A DNA stretch of 64,000 nucleotides from CAWFLT01 sp963816795 (GTDB lineage: Bacteria; Acidobacteriota; Vicinamibacteria; Vicinamibacterales; SCN-69-37): NCBI GenBank assembly GCA_963816795.1, contig CAWFLT010000014.1, positions 1-64,000 on the forward strand, given 5' to 3'. The translations under genes and the position numbers were made by a program. Numbering within the stretch: the first letter of the stretch is position 1; every line of letters starts with the position of its first letter. Shown here piece by piece: positions 39,575 through 49,588 of this stretch. The notes under the pieces were generated by a model. That model was not told the origin of the DNA. It did no database searches and worked only from the letters and a program-made list of their open reading frames with translations.

Positions 39575-39686
39575 GAGGGGGCCCTTGGATAGACGTACCG
39601 GAGAGGTCTAAAGTTCAAGGCGACCGTCGCCCGGATCGTCGGCCCGGGCCTTAGACGCCGAGCAATGGGAGGTGGCCTGCCTTCCG

Positions 39687-41242
39687 CTACGCGCGGCGAC
39701 TCACGGCGCCGCGGTCGCCGGGGACGGCGGCGGCTTCGAGTTGACGCGGCAGAGGCGCGTCGTCGAGCAAGAGCTGGGGCACGGTCGGCTGGCGGAAGCG
39801 GAACTCCGGACGAGCCCCGGCCACTGGGCGACCACGCTGATAGTCGAGCAGAACCTGCCGCCGCGCAAGCGTCTCCAACCGGCGCTCGATGACCGTCGCC
39901 GTTTCTGAGGGCCATTCGTTGGCGACCTGAGCCGCCGTGAACGGGTGGCCGATCTTTGCTGCCGCCTCGAGCAGGTCGCGTTCGGGCTGCGACAATCGGT
40001 CGATTTGGCTCTGGTAAGCCGCCGTGAGGCTGGTCGCGAGTACCGACTCGATCCCGTCGCCCGGCAGGGCAGATGCGCCAGCCGTGAGATGTGGCGTGCA
40101 GAGCGCCCAGTCGGACCAGGCTGTCCATGGCCATGGCCGCCACCAACGGATGGCCGCCGCCGGCGCCATGGAGCGGCAGACTCACCACTCGCGCGACGGG
40201 TTCGCCGTATTTGCGTTCCAGCCAGTGAAACAAGTCGACGTCAGACCAGGGCTTCAGCGACAAGACCGTGCACCAGGGTGCCCCCTGAACATCGCGTACG
40301 ACGCGGGCCAGCACCTCGCTGCCTGGCGAGCTCTCCGACGCACAGAAGGTAGCCACGACTACCAGCCGCGCGCCGGCGTGCCGCCGGCCGATGACACGGA
40401 GACACTCGATCGTCGCCGGGTCTGCCCACTGCAGGTCTTCGAGGATCAGGAGCAGCGGTTCGGTCCCCGCCAGCTCGTCGAGCAGGGCGCCCAGCTCCCT
40501 GACGAACCGCTCGATAGTGAACGGCTCGGCCGCCACGCTAACGCTGCTCTCAGCCGTCGGCCCGTCGGCCGCCGAGGCGAGCCGCGTATTCCACATCGGG
40601 GCGCGTTTGGCCAGCGCCTGGGGCACGATTCGGGGGTATTGGCGCGCCAGCAGGTCCAACGCGTCGAGCAGGACCGCGCCGTCATCGACAGCGCCCCAGA
40701 GCTCCAGCCCCTGGCCGTAGGAGATACGGAACCGATGTCGATGCGCCGCGTTGACGGCAACGGCCTCGCAGAGGGTCGTCTTGCCGAGGCCGCGGTCTCC
40801 CTGGACGATGACGAGCTGGGACTCGCCCTGTTCGACCGCCTTGACGAGGTGCCCATCGATCGCCGCCAGTAGCTCCGTCGCGCCCAACGAAATCCGGGCG
40901 GGCGACGCCCTCGGTGTCCGACAGAAACGGCACCATCGCGTCAGTCGCCCGTGCGATGAAGGTGTAGCCACGCCCGGGCTCCGACCGAATGAAGCGGGAC
41001 GCCTGGGCGGAGTCGTGAAGCGCGCTACGCAGCTCGTGGACGAGTGTCTTGACGTTCTCAGGCTGGACGTGGGTGCCTCCCCAGACCTGCTGGAGGAGCT
41101 CCTCGTGGGTGACCACCTCACCAGCCCGATCCAGCAGGCAGCGAAGCAGCTGCGCGGCCTTGCGGGTCAGGGGGGCGGCCTGACCTGCCCGGGTCAGACG
41201 ACCAGCGCGCTCATCGAACCGAAACGGCGCAAAATACTTCAT
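39687..41242 (-). CDS. Winged-helix transcriptional regulator with STAND-type ATPase (frameshifted)
   Basis: About 518 residues. An OmpR-type winged helix occupies residues 1-100 (LTRKAAQLLRCLLDRAGEVV; RFIRSEPGRGYTFIA). An ATPase domain follows with Walker A GDRGLGKTTL and Walker B LLLILEDLQWAD, like regulators of the AfsR/MalT STAND type. The C-terminal helical part reads LSQPERDLLEAAAKIG and ends shortly after, so the TPR sensor usual in larger relatives is absent. The frame changes near 40900 and 40075. It probably senses an effector and controls nearby genes; targets are unknown. Confidence 0.78.
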
Positions 41243-41321
41243 GGACCTCACCAAGGCCCCACCGGCCTGAAGGTGCTGGGGGAGGGGCTCAGTCTAGACG
41301 TCCGCCTGGAGACTCGCAATT

Positions 41322-41354
41322 GGACCAAGGGCACTCCGGATAGGCCTTTGGTCC
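41322..41354 (-). terminator. Possible terminator after the FixJ-type gene
   Basis: GGACCAAGGGC (41322-41332) pairs with 41344-41354 with one mismatch and an 11-base loop. It lies between the FixJ-type stop and the start of the winged-helix gene. No long U-run follows. Confidence 0.4.
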
Positions 41355-41370
41355 CATGCCCGAGAATGGA

Positions 41371-42012
41371 CTAGTTTGGGCGCGGGCCGTGAGCGATGAG
41401 GCGGTCGGCCATCCGGACCAGGTCCGGCAGCGAATCTGCGCCCATCTTCCGCATCACCTGGGCGCGCTGCGCCTTGACCGTCTTCTCGGTCGTCCCGAGG
41501 GCCGCCGCCACTTCCTTGTTCGCCTTGCCGGCCACCACATGGGTCATCACCTCGCGCTCGCGGCTGGACAGCCGCTCGAAGCGGCTGCGGAGCGCCTGAA
41601 GGGTCTGCCGCTCGTCGCGGCGCAGGCGGTCGTTCTCAAGCGCGCGGTGGATGGCGTCGAGGAAGTCCTGGTCGTCGAACGGCTTGTGGAAGACTTCGAG
41701 CGCTCCCGCCTTCATGGCGCGGACGATCACTCCCACCTCGGCGTGGCCCGTGATGAAGATCAGGGGAAGGTCGGCGTTGTGCTCGGCCAGGATCCGTTGC
41801 GCGTCCAGCCCGCTCAGACGGGGCATCCGGACGTCCATCACAATGCAGCCCGCGCAGGCCGGATCGAAGGCCTGCAGGAAGTCCTCGACGGTGGCGAACA
41901 GTTGCGAGCGCAAGCCGACCGAGAGGAGCAACCGCTGAATCGATCGACGAACGTCGTGGTCGTCGTCGACCACGTAGACGACGGGGTCTTTCAGGGACGA
42001 CTCGGATTCCAT
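41371..42012 (-). CDS. FixJ/NarL-family response regulator
   Basis: A complete 213-residue two-component regulator. The receiver domain has the acidic pocket VVDDDHD (16-18), phospho-acceptor Asp60 in IVMDVRMP, and a lysine in FHKPFD. A linker leads to a LuxR-type helix-turn-helix (LSSREREVMTHVVAGKANKE, then TTEKTVKAQR). No partner histidine kinase is seen beside it, so it is an orphan in this window. It is divergent from the small monooxygenase-like gene across a 206-base gap. Confidence 0.95.
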   Translation of the reverse strand: MESESSLKDPVVYVVDDDHDVRRSIQRLLLSVGLRSQLFATVEDFLQAFDPACAGCIVMDVRMPRLSGLDAQRILAEHNADLPLIFITGHAEVGVIVRAMKAGALEVFHKPFDDQDFLDAIHRALENDRLRRDERQTLQALRSRFERLSSREREVMTHVVAGKANKEVAAALGTTEKTVKAQRAQVMRKMGADSLPDLVRMADRLIAHGPRPN

Positions 42013-42218
42013 GGCGGCATGTCGGCGGCCCGGCCGGCCGAATGGACCCGATCATACCGCCGCGTCGCCCTCTCGTCCGCGAGATTTCGTGGCGGCTCCG
42101 CGCAATCGCACGGTGGCGAGACCGCCGAGCCGCGCCATTTCACTCCGATGCTGAGCCCGTCGAAAAACGGCAACGCTGTTGCAGGATACGTCCTCCACGG
42201 ACTCAACACGAGCGAGAC

Positions 42219-42524
42219 ATGGTCGTCGCCTGGATCAACTTTCGCGCCCAACCGCATAAGCGCCCCGAGATTCTCAGCGCGGTCGATGAGATGATCGAGC
42301 GAATGCGCCACGCCTCCGGATGCGGCCGGGGCCGGTTGTACGCCGACGGCGAAGACCCCAACGCCTTCACCGTCGTGTCGGAGTGGCAGTCAGCAGACGA
42401 CGCGGACGCGTTTTTCAACTCGAAACACTTTCAGATGTTCCGAGGCATCCGCATCCTGCTGCGCGGAGAACCGCTCATCGTGTTCGACGAGATCCAGGCG
42501 CGGGTCACGCGCCTGTTCCGGTAG
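42219..42524 (+). CDS. Antibiotic biosynthesis monooxygenase-like small protein
   Basis: A 101-residue ABM/dimeric ferredoxin-like protein. It starts MVVAWINFRAQPHKRPEIL and has an EMIERMRHASGCGRGRLYAD helix-strand pair and the FTVVSEWQSADDADAFFNSK segment typical of ABM folds. These proteins form dimers and include quinone-type monooxygenases and heme-degrading enzymes, so the substrate is unknown. The start at 42219 has only a weak ribosome-binding site. It runs divergently from the FixJ-type regulator and ends 30 bases before the convergent sigma-54 activator gene. Confidence 0.72.
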   Translation: MVVAWINFRAQPHKRPEILSAVDEMIERMRHASGCGRGRLYADGEDPNAFTVVSEWQSADDADAFFNSKHFQMFRGIRILLRGEPLIVFDEIQARVTRLFR

Positions 42525-42554
42525 CCAGCGCCGCGTGACGGCGCCTGCGTGAGG

Positions 42555-43571
42555 TCAGCGCGGCCGCACGATGCCGAGCTTCAACATCCGGCTGCGCAGC
42601 GTGCTCGACTTCAGCGCCAGGAGTTGCGCGGCACCGCCCCCGCCTTCGATCTTCCAGCGGCACGCCTCGAGAATGTTGAGGATGTGGCGCCGTTCGACTT
42701 CGAGGAGCGTCGTTCCGCCGCCCGACGTCGTCAGCTCCGGGCACGGCAGCCAGGCGTCCTTCAGCTCGAGCGCGTGACCGGTCGACAGGATGATCGCGCG
42801 TTGAATGACGTTCTCCAACTCGCGCACGTTGCCGGGCCAATCGTACGACGACAGGGCGTGAATGACCGCTGGCGGAATCGTGTCGATGCGCTTCCGCAGG
42901 ATCCGGCTGTGTCGATCCACGAGGTGCTGGACGAGCAGCGGGATGTCTTCACGACGGTCGCGGAGCGAGGGCACCGTGACCGGAAAGACGTTGAGCCGGT
43001 AGAACAGGTCGCGGCGGAATCGCCCCTGTCTGGCTTCCTCGAGCAGATCGCGATTGGTCGCGGCGATGATGCGGACGTCCACGTCGATCGTCCGCGGACT
43101 GCCGAGGCGTTCGATTTCTCCGTTCTGCAGCACCCGCAGGAGCTTCGGCTGGAGCTCGAGTGGCAGTTCGCCGATCTCGTCGAGGAAGAGCGTGCCGCGA
43201 TGGGCCAGCTCGAAGCGGCCGGCCTGCGTCGCGTGGGCGCCGGTGAAGGCACCGCGCTCGCGTCCGAACAGCTCGCTCTCAATCAGGGCCGCAGGCAGCG
43301 CGGCGCAATTGACGACGACGAACGGCCGGTCGCGCCGGCGGCTCTGGCTGTGGAGCGAACGCGCGAGCAGTTCCTTGCCAGTGCCCGTCTCGCCAAGGAG
43401 CAGGACGGTCGCGTCGGTCGGAGCGACCTGCTCGACGCGTGACAGCACGTAGCGCAGACTGTCACTCTCGCCGACGATGACCGCGCGGTCGGCGGCGGCC
43501 TTCGCGTCGGCGTTCATGGAATTGCGCGGAATCGTTGGTACTTCAGGATCAAAAGGATGGGTTGCGAGCAT
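42555..43571 (-). CDS. Sigma-54-dependent activator without a sensor domain
   Basis: A 338-residue enhancer-binding protein. The AAA+ domain has Walker A GETGTGKE, the sigma-54 contact loop GAFTGA and Walker B GTLFLDEIGELP. It is followed by RIIAATNRDL, the YRLNVFPV segment and a Fis-type helix-turn-helix near the C-terminus (GGGGAAQLLALKSSTLRSRM). About 25 residues precede the ATPase core, so there is no receiver, PAS or GAF sensor. Activity is probably controlled by expression or by a partner protein. I start at 43571 (MLATHPF) because AAGGGGGCTCC lies directly upstream; 43604 is an in-frame alternative. Confidence 0.92.
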   Translation of the reverse strand: MLATHPFDPEVPTIPRNSMNADAKAAADRAVIVGESDSLRYVLSRVEQVAPTDATVLLLGETGTGKELLARSLHSQSRRRDRPFVVVNCAALPAALIESELFGRERGAFTGAHATQAGRFELAHRGTLFLDEIGELPLELQPKLLRVLQNGEIERLGSPRTIDVDVRIIAATNRDLLEEARQGRFRRDLFYRLNVFPVTVPSLRDRREDIPLLVQHLVDRHSRILRKRIDTIPPAVIHALSSYDWPGNVRELENVIQRAIILSTGHALELKDAWLPCPELTTSGGGTTLLEVERRHILNILEACRWKIEGGGGAAQLLALKSSTLRSRMLKLGIVRPR

Positions 43572-43921
43572 GGAGCCCCCTTGGGCAAGTGATGGGAGAT
43601 TCACCGCCCGAACGAGCGCTCATTGTTCCGCGGATTCAACGCCAGGACGCGTTTGATTAGGGTTCGGCCTCGGTAAGACGCAGCTGACTCAAGGGGACAC
43701 TACCCCCTCCGCCCGGGACCTCGGGCAGTGCGGGGGAGCTCAACACTCCTCGTCGTGACGCGGTGGTTACACTCAAAAACCGATCCAGGGCGCGGCACGG
43801 TCAGACCGCCGGGATTCCGTGTCTCCCACCAATGCCGGTCACGACCCCGCGCGGCAAACGGCCGCGGGTCGCGATCCGCGAACGGCGGAGTTATGATGCG
43901 CCATCGGGAGGATTTCCGCCT
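43572..43921. other. Divergent regulatory region, sigma-54 activator / EF-G paralogue
   Basis: No gene is apparent in these 350 bases. They should hold the promoters for both flanking genes. An imperfect GC-rich inverted repeat lies around 43700-43736. TACACT at 43768-43773 could be a -10 element for the EF-G paralogue, but no matching -35 is seen. Confidence 0.45.
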
Positions 43922-46022
43922 ATGAAGGTCTTCGACGCGGCAGGCATCCGCAACGTGGCGCTGGTCGGACATAGCGGCGCGGGCAAGACGCAACTGGCCG
44001 CGGCGCTCCTCTTCGATGCGGGCGCCGTGAACCGGTTCGGCAAGGTGGACGAGGGCACCACGGTCACCGACTACGACGACGAAGCGATTGCGAGAAAGCA
44101 CACGCTTGCGGCGTCGCTGGCCTTCCTCGAATGGAACCGGCACAAGATCAACCTCATCGACACGCCCGGCATGGGCAACTTCCTGTCCGACGCGCGAGCG
44201 GCGCTCCGCGTCGCCGAAGCGGCGTTGGTCGTCGTCGACGCCGTGGCCGGCGTGCAGGTGTCGACCGAGAAGGTCTGGGCCGAGGCAGACGAGGCGCAGC
44301 TGCCGCGGCTCGTCGTCTGCAACCGGCTCGATCGCGAGCGCTCCAGTCTCGAGCGCACGCTCGAGGCGATGCGGTCGACGCTTGGCCGCAACTGCATCCC
44401 GGTGCAGCTGCCGATCGGCGAAGAACGGGACTTCAACGGCGTGGTCGATCTCGTCGCCATGAAAGCCTACCTGTTCGCAGCCGACGACTCGGGCAAGTTC
44501 ACGGAGAGCGCCGTGCCCGCCGAGCTGGCCGGGCCGGCGCAAAGCGCGCGTGAGTCGCTGATCGAGATGGTCGCGGAAGCCGACGACGCGCTGATGGAAA
44601 AATTCTTCGAGGCCGGAACGCTCACGCAAGACGAGTTGACGGCCGGTCTGGGCCGGGCCGTCCGCGCCGGCCGGCTGTTCCCGGTGTTGTGCGCCTCAGG
44701 ACTGCGCAACATCGGCATCCAGCCGATCGCCGATGCCATCGTCTCGTACGTGTCGTCACCCGCGGAGCGGCCGATCGCCGGACGCGATGCCGCGGGCGGA
44801 GAGACCGCCCGTGCCGCCGACGACAAGGCGCCCCTCTCACTCTGGGTCTGGAAAACCGTGGCCGATCCGTTTGCCGGACGGATCACCCTGTTTCGAGTCG
44901 TGTCCGGCGTGCTGAAGTCGGACGCGACGGTGCAGAACCTGAGCCGGGACCTTCCCGAACGATTCGGGCACGTGCTCGTCGTCCAGGGCAAGACCCAGAC
45001 CCACGTGCCCGAGTTGCATGCGGGCGATCTGGGCGCGGTCGCCAAACTCAAGGACACGCGCACCGGTGACACGCTCGGCGACAAGAGCTCCGGATTCGTC
45101 GTCCCGCCGCTCAAGTTCCCGGAGCCCGTGCTCGCCTACGCCATCGAGCCCAAGAGCCGCGGGGACGAGGACAAGATCGGCACCGCCATGCAGCGGCTCA
45201 TCGAAGAGGATCCAGTCGATCAGCTATGCGCGCGATCCGCAGACGCACGAATTGCTGCTCTCGGGCCAGGGCCAGTTGCACATCGAGGTGACGGTCGCAA
45301 AGCTCCGGCGCCGGTTCGGCGTCGAAGTCAACCTCAAGCCGCCGCGTATTCCCTACCGCGAGACGATCACGGCCAAGGTCGAAGCGCACGGACGGCACAA
45401 GAAGCAGACCGGCGGACACGGACAGTTCGGCGACTGCAAGATCCGGATGGAACCGCTCGCGCGCGGCGCCGACTTCGAGTTCGTCGACGACATTTTCGGA
45501 GGCTCGATTCCGCGCCAGTTCGTGCCGGCCGTCGAAAAAGGGATCCAGGAAACGCGCGTGCGCGGCTATCTGACGACCTACCCGGTGGTCGACTTCCGCG
45601 TGACCGTGTACGACGGCTCGTACCACGACGTCGACTCGAACGAGCTGTCGTTCAAGCTCGCGGGCCGACTCGCGTTCCGGGATGCGATGTCGCGCGCCCG
45701 GCCGACCATCCTCGAGCCGATCATGAACGTGGAAGTGTACGCACCGTCAGACTTCGCCGGCGATCTCATGGGCGACCTCAACAGCCGTCGCGGCCGGATC
45801 TCGGGAATGGACACGCGCGGCGCCGCGACCGTGATCAAGGCCATCGTCCCGATGGCCGAGATGCTGACCTACGAGCAGACGCTGACGTCGACAACGGGCG
45901 GGCGCGGCTCCTACCACATGGAGTTCTCGCACTACGACGAAGTGCCGGGACACCTGCACGGCAAGATCATCGCGGCGTCGAAGGCCGAGCGCGGCGACAC
46001 CAAGGAGGACGAGGATCACTGA
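43922..46022 (+). CDS. Elongation factor G-like paralogue (one frameshift)
   Basis: A translational GTPase of about 700 residues. The G-domain motifs are divergent: GHSGAGKT (G1), DTPG (G3) and NRLD (G4), where canonical EF-G has AHIDAGKT and NKMD. Domains II-V follow, with LWVWKTVADPFAGRITLFRV and, after a frame change near 45228, QTHELLLSGQGQLHIEVTVA. The C-terminus has RGSYHMEFSHYDEVPGHLHG. It is an EF-G paralogue of the FusA2 type, which may act on stress-stalled or specialised ribosomes. The true fusA would normally lie by rpsL and rpsG, outside the window. The start at 43922 has GGGAGG upstream. Its stop overlaps the mltB start by one base. Confidence 0.85.
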
Positions 46023-47021
46023 TGGGACATGCGGCCGTCCTGCTCGTCCTGCTCGCTGGCCAGGCCGGGCTGCCGCCGGCGCCGCCCGCACCGTCCTTCG
46101 ACGAGTTTCTGGCCGGTGTGCGCGCCGAGGCGCGGACCCGCGGGATCAGCGAAGCGACGATTGCGGCGGCACTCACCGGCCTCGCGCTCGAACCGGTCGT
46201 GGTCGCCCGCGATCGCGGCCAACCGGAGCAGGTGCAGAGCCTCGATGACTACGTCGCCCGGCGGCTGACGCTCCAGCACGATCGCCACGGCCCGCCAGCA
46301 GGCCACCACCCACGCCGCCCTGCTCCGCCGGATCGAGCGGGCCTACGGCGTACCTGGGCCGGTCATGATCGCCATCTGGGGGCTGGAATCGAACTTCGGC
46401 AAGTTCACGGGGTCCTATCCGACGATCGCCGCCCTCGCCACACTGGCGTACGACGGGCGCCGCGCGCTCTTCCGCGATGAGCTCTTCCACGCGCTCGCGA
46501 TCGTCGAGCAGAAGGGCGTACTGCCCGGCGACCTCAAGGGATCGTGGGCCGGCGCGATGGGACAGCCGCAGTTCATGCCGTCGAGCTTCCTCAAGCATGC
46601 CGTCGATTTCGACGGCGATCAGCACATCGACATCTGGTCGTCGCACGCGGACGTCTTCGGCTCGATGGCCAACTACCTTCGGTCCGCCGGATGGAACGAC
46701 GACGAGCGGTGGGGGCGGGAGGTGGCCGTGTCGCGCGCGGTGATGGCGAAGGTCGATCGCACGGTGCCGATGCGATCGTCAGGATGCCGCGCGATCCGCG
46801 CCATGACCGCCCCGCGGCCGCTCTCGGAATGGCGCACCCTCGGCGTCACCCTGCCGGGCGGCGCGCCCTTGCCGGCGTCGGCAATCGCGGCGTCGCTCGT
46901 GCGCGGCCAGCGCCGTCACTTTCTCGTCTATCGGAATTTCGAAGCGATCCTCGACTACAACTGTTCCAACGCCTACGCGATCAGCGTCGGACTGTTGGCG
47001 GACAAGATCTCGGTCAAGTAG
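46022..47021 (+). CDS. MltB-family lytic murein transglycosylase (one frameshift)
   Basis: About 332 residues. An N-terminal signal (GHAAVLLVLLAGQAGLPPAP) is followed by FDEFLAGVRAEARTRGISEA, the usual MltB opening. The catalytic glutamate is in IAIWGLESNFGKFTG, and conserved segments include GSWAGAMGQPQFMPSSFLKH, HIDIWSSHADVFGSMANYL and CSNAYAISVGLLADKI. The enzyme cleaves peptidoglycan strands to anhydro-muropeptides in the periplasm. The frame changes near 46295. Its ATG overlaps the EF-G paralogue stop (TGATG). It ends 16 bases before the convergent threonine dehydratase gene. Confidence 0.92.
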
Positions 47022-47037
47022 GAAGTTCGTTCTGGGC

Positions 47038-48001
47038 TCAGTTCCATTTGAGCCCCTTGAGCTGGTCGAGATTCACGTTGCCGCCGCTCAGCACGCAAAC
47101 GACCCGGGAGCCGGCCGGTGCGCGAATCAGCCCTTGCAGCAGCGCGCCAACCGGCGCCGCCGCCGCGCCTTCAGGGACCACCTTCGCATGGTGCATCGTC
47201 CAGACCACTGCGTCGAAGATCTGCTCGTCCGGCAGCGTCACGATCTCGTCGACGTATCGACGGACGATCTCCATCGTCGTCTGCCCCACCCGCTTCACCC
47301 GCAGACCGTCGATGACGCAGTCGACGCGGTCGAGCGTCACCAGCGCCCCGGCCTCGACGCTGCGCTTCATGCCTGGAGCGCCGGAGGATTCGACGCCGAT
47401 GACCCGGACCGAGGGCTTGAGACTCTTCATGGCCAGCGCCACGCCCGAAATCAACCCGCCGCCGCCGATTGGCACGACGACGACGTCCACTTCGGGCCAA
47501 TCCTGGAAGATCTCGAGGCCAACGGTGCCTTGACCGCCGATCAGCTGGAGGTCGTCGAATGGATGAATGTAGGTGTAGCCCCGTTCGCGAACGAGCTCCT
47601 GCGCCTTCTCGTTGGCCTCGTCCCAGATCGAGCCGTGCAGCACGACGTCGGCACCGTAAGCGCGCGTGGCCTCCACCTTGGAGGGCGTGGCGTTGGCCGC
47701 CATGCAGACGACGGCGTGAATGCCGTGGATCCGCGCGGCGAGCGCGACGCCCTGCGCGTGGTTGCCGGCCGAGGAACAGATCACGCCCCGGGCCTTTTCT
47801 TCCGGCGTCAGGAACGTGAACTTGTTGAGGGGACCGCGAATCTTGTACGACCCGGTGCGCTGGAAGAGCTCGGCTTTGAGCCGCACGTCGAACCCGGTGC
47901 GGTCGCTGAGCGTCCGCGAGCGTGAGCAGCGGCGTGTGGTAGACGTGCGGCGTCATTCTGGCGCGCGCCTGTTCGAAGGCGCGCGCGTCGGGCAGTTCCA
48001 T
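47038..48001 (-). CDS. Threonine ammonia-lyase / serine dehydratase (one frameshift)
   Basis: A PLP enzyme of about 320 residues that deaminates threonine to 2-oxobutanoate. The PLP lysine is in RTGSYKIRG, followed by SSAGNHAQGVALAA. The phosphate loop is IGGGGLISGV, and LSGGNVNLDQL sits near the end. There is no C-terminal ACT domain, so it is the shorter catabolic-type (TdcB-like) enzyme and need not be the feedback-controlled IlvA; serine or racemase activity is possible. The frame changes near 47915. The start MELPDARAF at 48001 has AGAGGT upstream. A hairpin lies between this start and the next gene upstream. Confidence 0.88.
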
Positions 48002-48015
48002 GTATCGACCTCTAA

Positions 48016-48064
48016 GACCTCGGAGGTCGTTGTCGTCGAGCGTTCGCGAACGACCCCCGAGGTC
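48016..48064 (-). promoter_or_regulatory. Hairpin between the FG-GAP gene and threonine dehydratase
   Basis: A 16-bp stem with one mismatch (48016-48031 with 48049-48064) begins at the FG-GAP gene stop codon and lies 15 bases upstream of the dehydratase start. The loop contains most of the palindrome CGTTCGCGAACG (48041-48052). It may terminate upstream transcription or regulate the dehydratase message. Confidence 0.6.
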
Positions 48065-49551
48065 ATTTCACGCTGACAGCGATACGCCCGCCCGGCATCG
48101 CGTCGCGCACGAGCGCGCTCGTGCGCTTCCCGGCGGCCGGGAACGTCACCTCGACATCAACCCGGCCCGGTCGTCGGCAGGCCGATGTGCACGGGCAGGT
48201 CGTTCTGGGCGTTGTAGCCCGATCCCGTATCGACCAGGCCGGTACCGAGCAGGCGCCGGGTACCGGCAGCAAACACCCGCACTTCCGCGCCGGCGCGCGT
48301 GGCCCGTCCCGCCCCGTCGAGCACGCGGACGAAGATCGACCGGCTCGCCGCCGGCGCGACGAGCCGGTTGATCAACAACAAGTGCATGCCGTCGGGTCGC
48401 GAACCGGTGAGCGCGAGATCCAGATCGCCGTCGCCATCGGCGTCGGCCCACTGCACGCCGTGATCCGCGTGCAGGGCCAGGAGATTGGCCGGCGTGACGT
48501 CTTCGAAGCCGGCGCGGCCACCGCGAAAGAGATAGTCGCGATGGCTGGTCCCCCCGGTGACCGTGCCGTTCACATACAGATCGAGCCGCCCGTCGTGGTC
48601 GATGTCGGCGAAGGCGCACGCGTCGTAGCGGCCGTCGATCGAAACGCCCCACGCCTTCGACACATCCTCGAACCGGCCGGCACCGCGATTGAGAAACAGC
48701 CCGTTCGGCCCGTAGTTGGCCATGAACAGATCGAGGCGGCCGTCGGCGTCGGCGTCGGCCGCGCACGGCCTCACGGTGCCATTGGCGGCGTCGCGTGCCG
48801 CCCGCCCGCCCCACTCCAGCCCGAAGGCCGGCGCGACGTCGGTGAACCGGCCGCCGTCATTGCGAAAGAGGCCGTTCGCGTCGCCGTCCATGTTCCCGAC
48901 GTAGACGTCGAGATCGCCGTCCTCGTCGGCGTCGAACCAGACGGCGCCGACGCTCTTGCGTGGATCGGCGAGGCCAATCTCTGCGGCCACGTCCTTGAAG
49001 AGCCCGCCGCTCGTTCCGGAACATCGCGTTCGGCCGGTCTCGAAATGCGACGAACAGGTCGAGGTCCCCATCCGCATCGACGTCGATCCACGACAACTGC
49101 CGGACAGCACCGGTCTCGACGATCAGTCCGGCGGCCGCGGTCCGATCGACGAACCGCCCCGCGTCGTTTCGGTAGAGGCGGAGCAGTGGCCACGCGCGCG
49201 CCCGCGGCATCCTTGCCGGGCGCGAAGCCAACGAGCAGATCCGGATCCCCGTCAGCGTCGAAGTCACCCCACGCGGCCGCGCGCGCCGGCCGGGCGTCGG
49301 CGACACCCGCACTCGGCGGCGACGTCAGTGAAGACCCCCGCGTCGTTGCGATAGAGGCGATTGGCGGTGCCGTTGAAGCCGACAAACAGATCGGCATCGC
49401 CGTCCGCGTCGATAGTCGGACCACGGCGTTGACGAACGATCCGCCGAGCGCGAAGAGATCTTTCTGAAGCGGTTCGAACTGGAAGGCCGGCTCCTGGACC
49501 CACGTGAGGACGAGGAGAGACGGACCCGAGGAAACGACGCTCGAGTCGCAT
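48063..49551 (-). CDS. FG-GAP/VCBS repeat protein with UnbV (CRTAC1-type) domain (frameshifted)
   Basis: An exported protein of about 495 residues built from beta-propeller-like repeats with calcium-binding DxDGDLDL motifs (DADEDGDLDVYVGNMDGDAN; DIDHDGRLDLYVNGTV; DADGDGDLDLALTG). The C-terminal ASPIC/UnbV domain reads GLVDTGSGYNAQNDLPVHIG and ends GGRIAVSVK. The N-terminal part reads TWVQEPAFQFEPLQ in one frame and starts MRLERRFLGS at 49551. At least five frame changes lie near 49500, 49420, 49190, 49015 and 48165. Such proteins are secreted or surface-bound with unknown roles. A terminator-like hairpin begins at the stop codon. Confidence 0.78.
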
Positions 49552-49588
49552 CGATCGCCTTCGGTTCTTCGAGCTGTAGCGAGACGAT

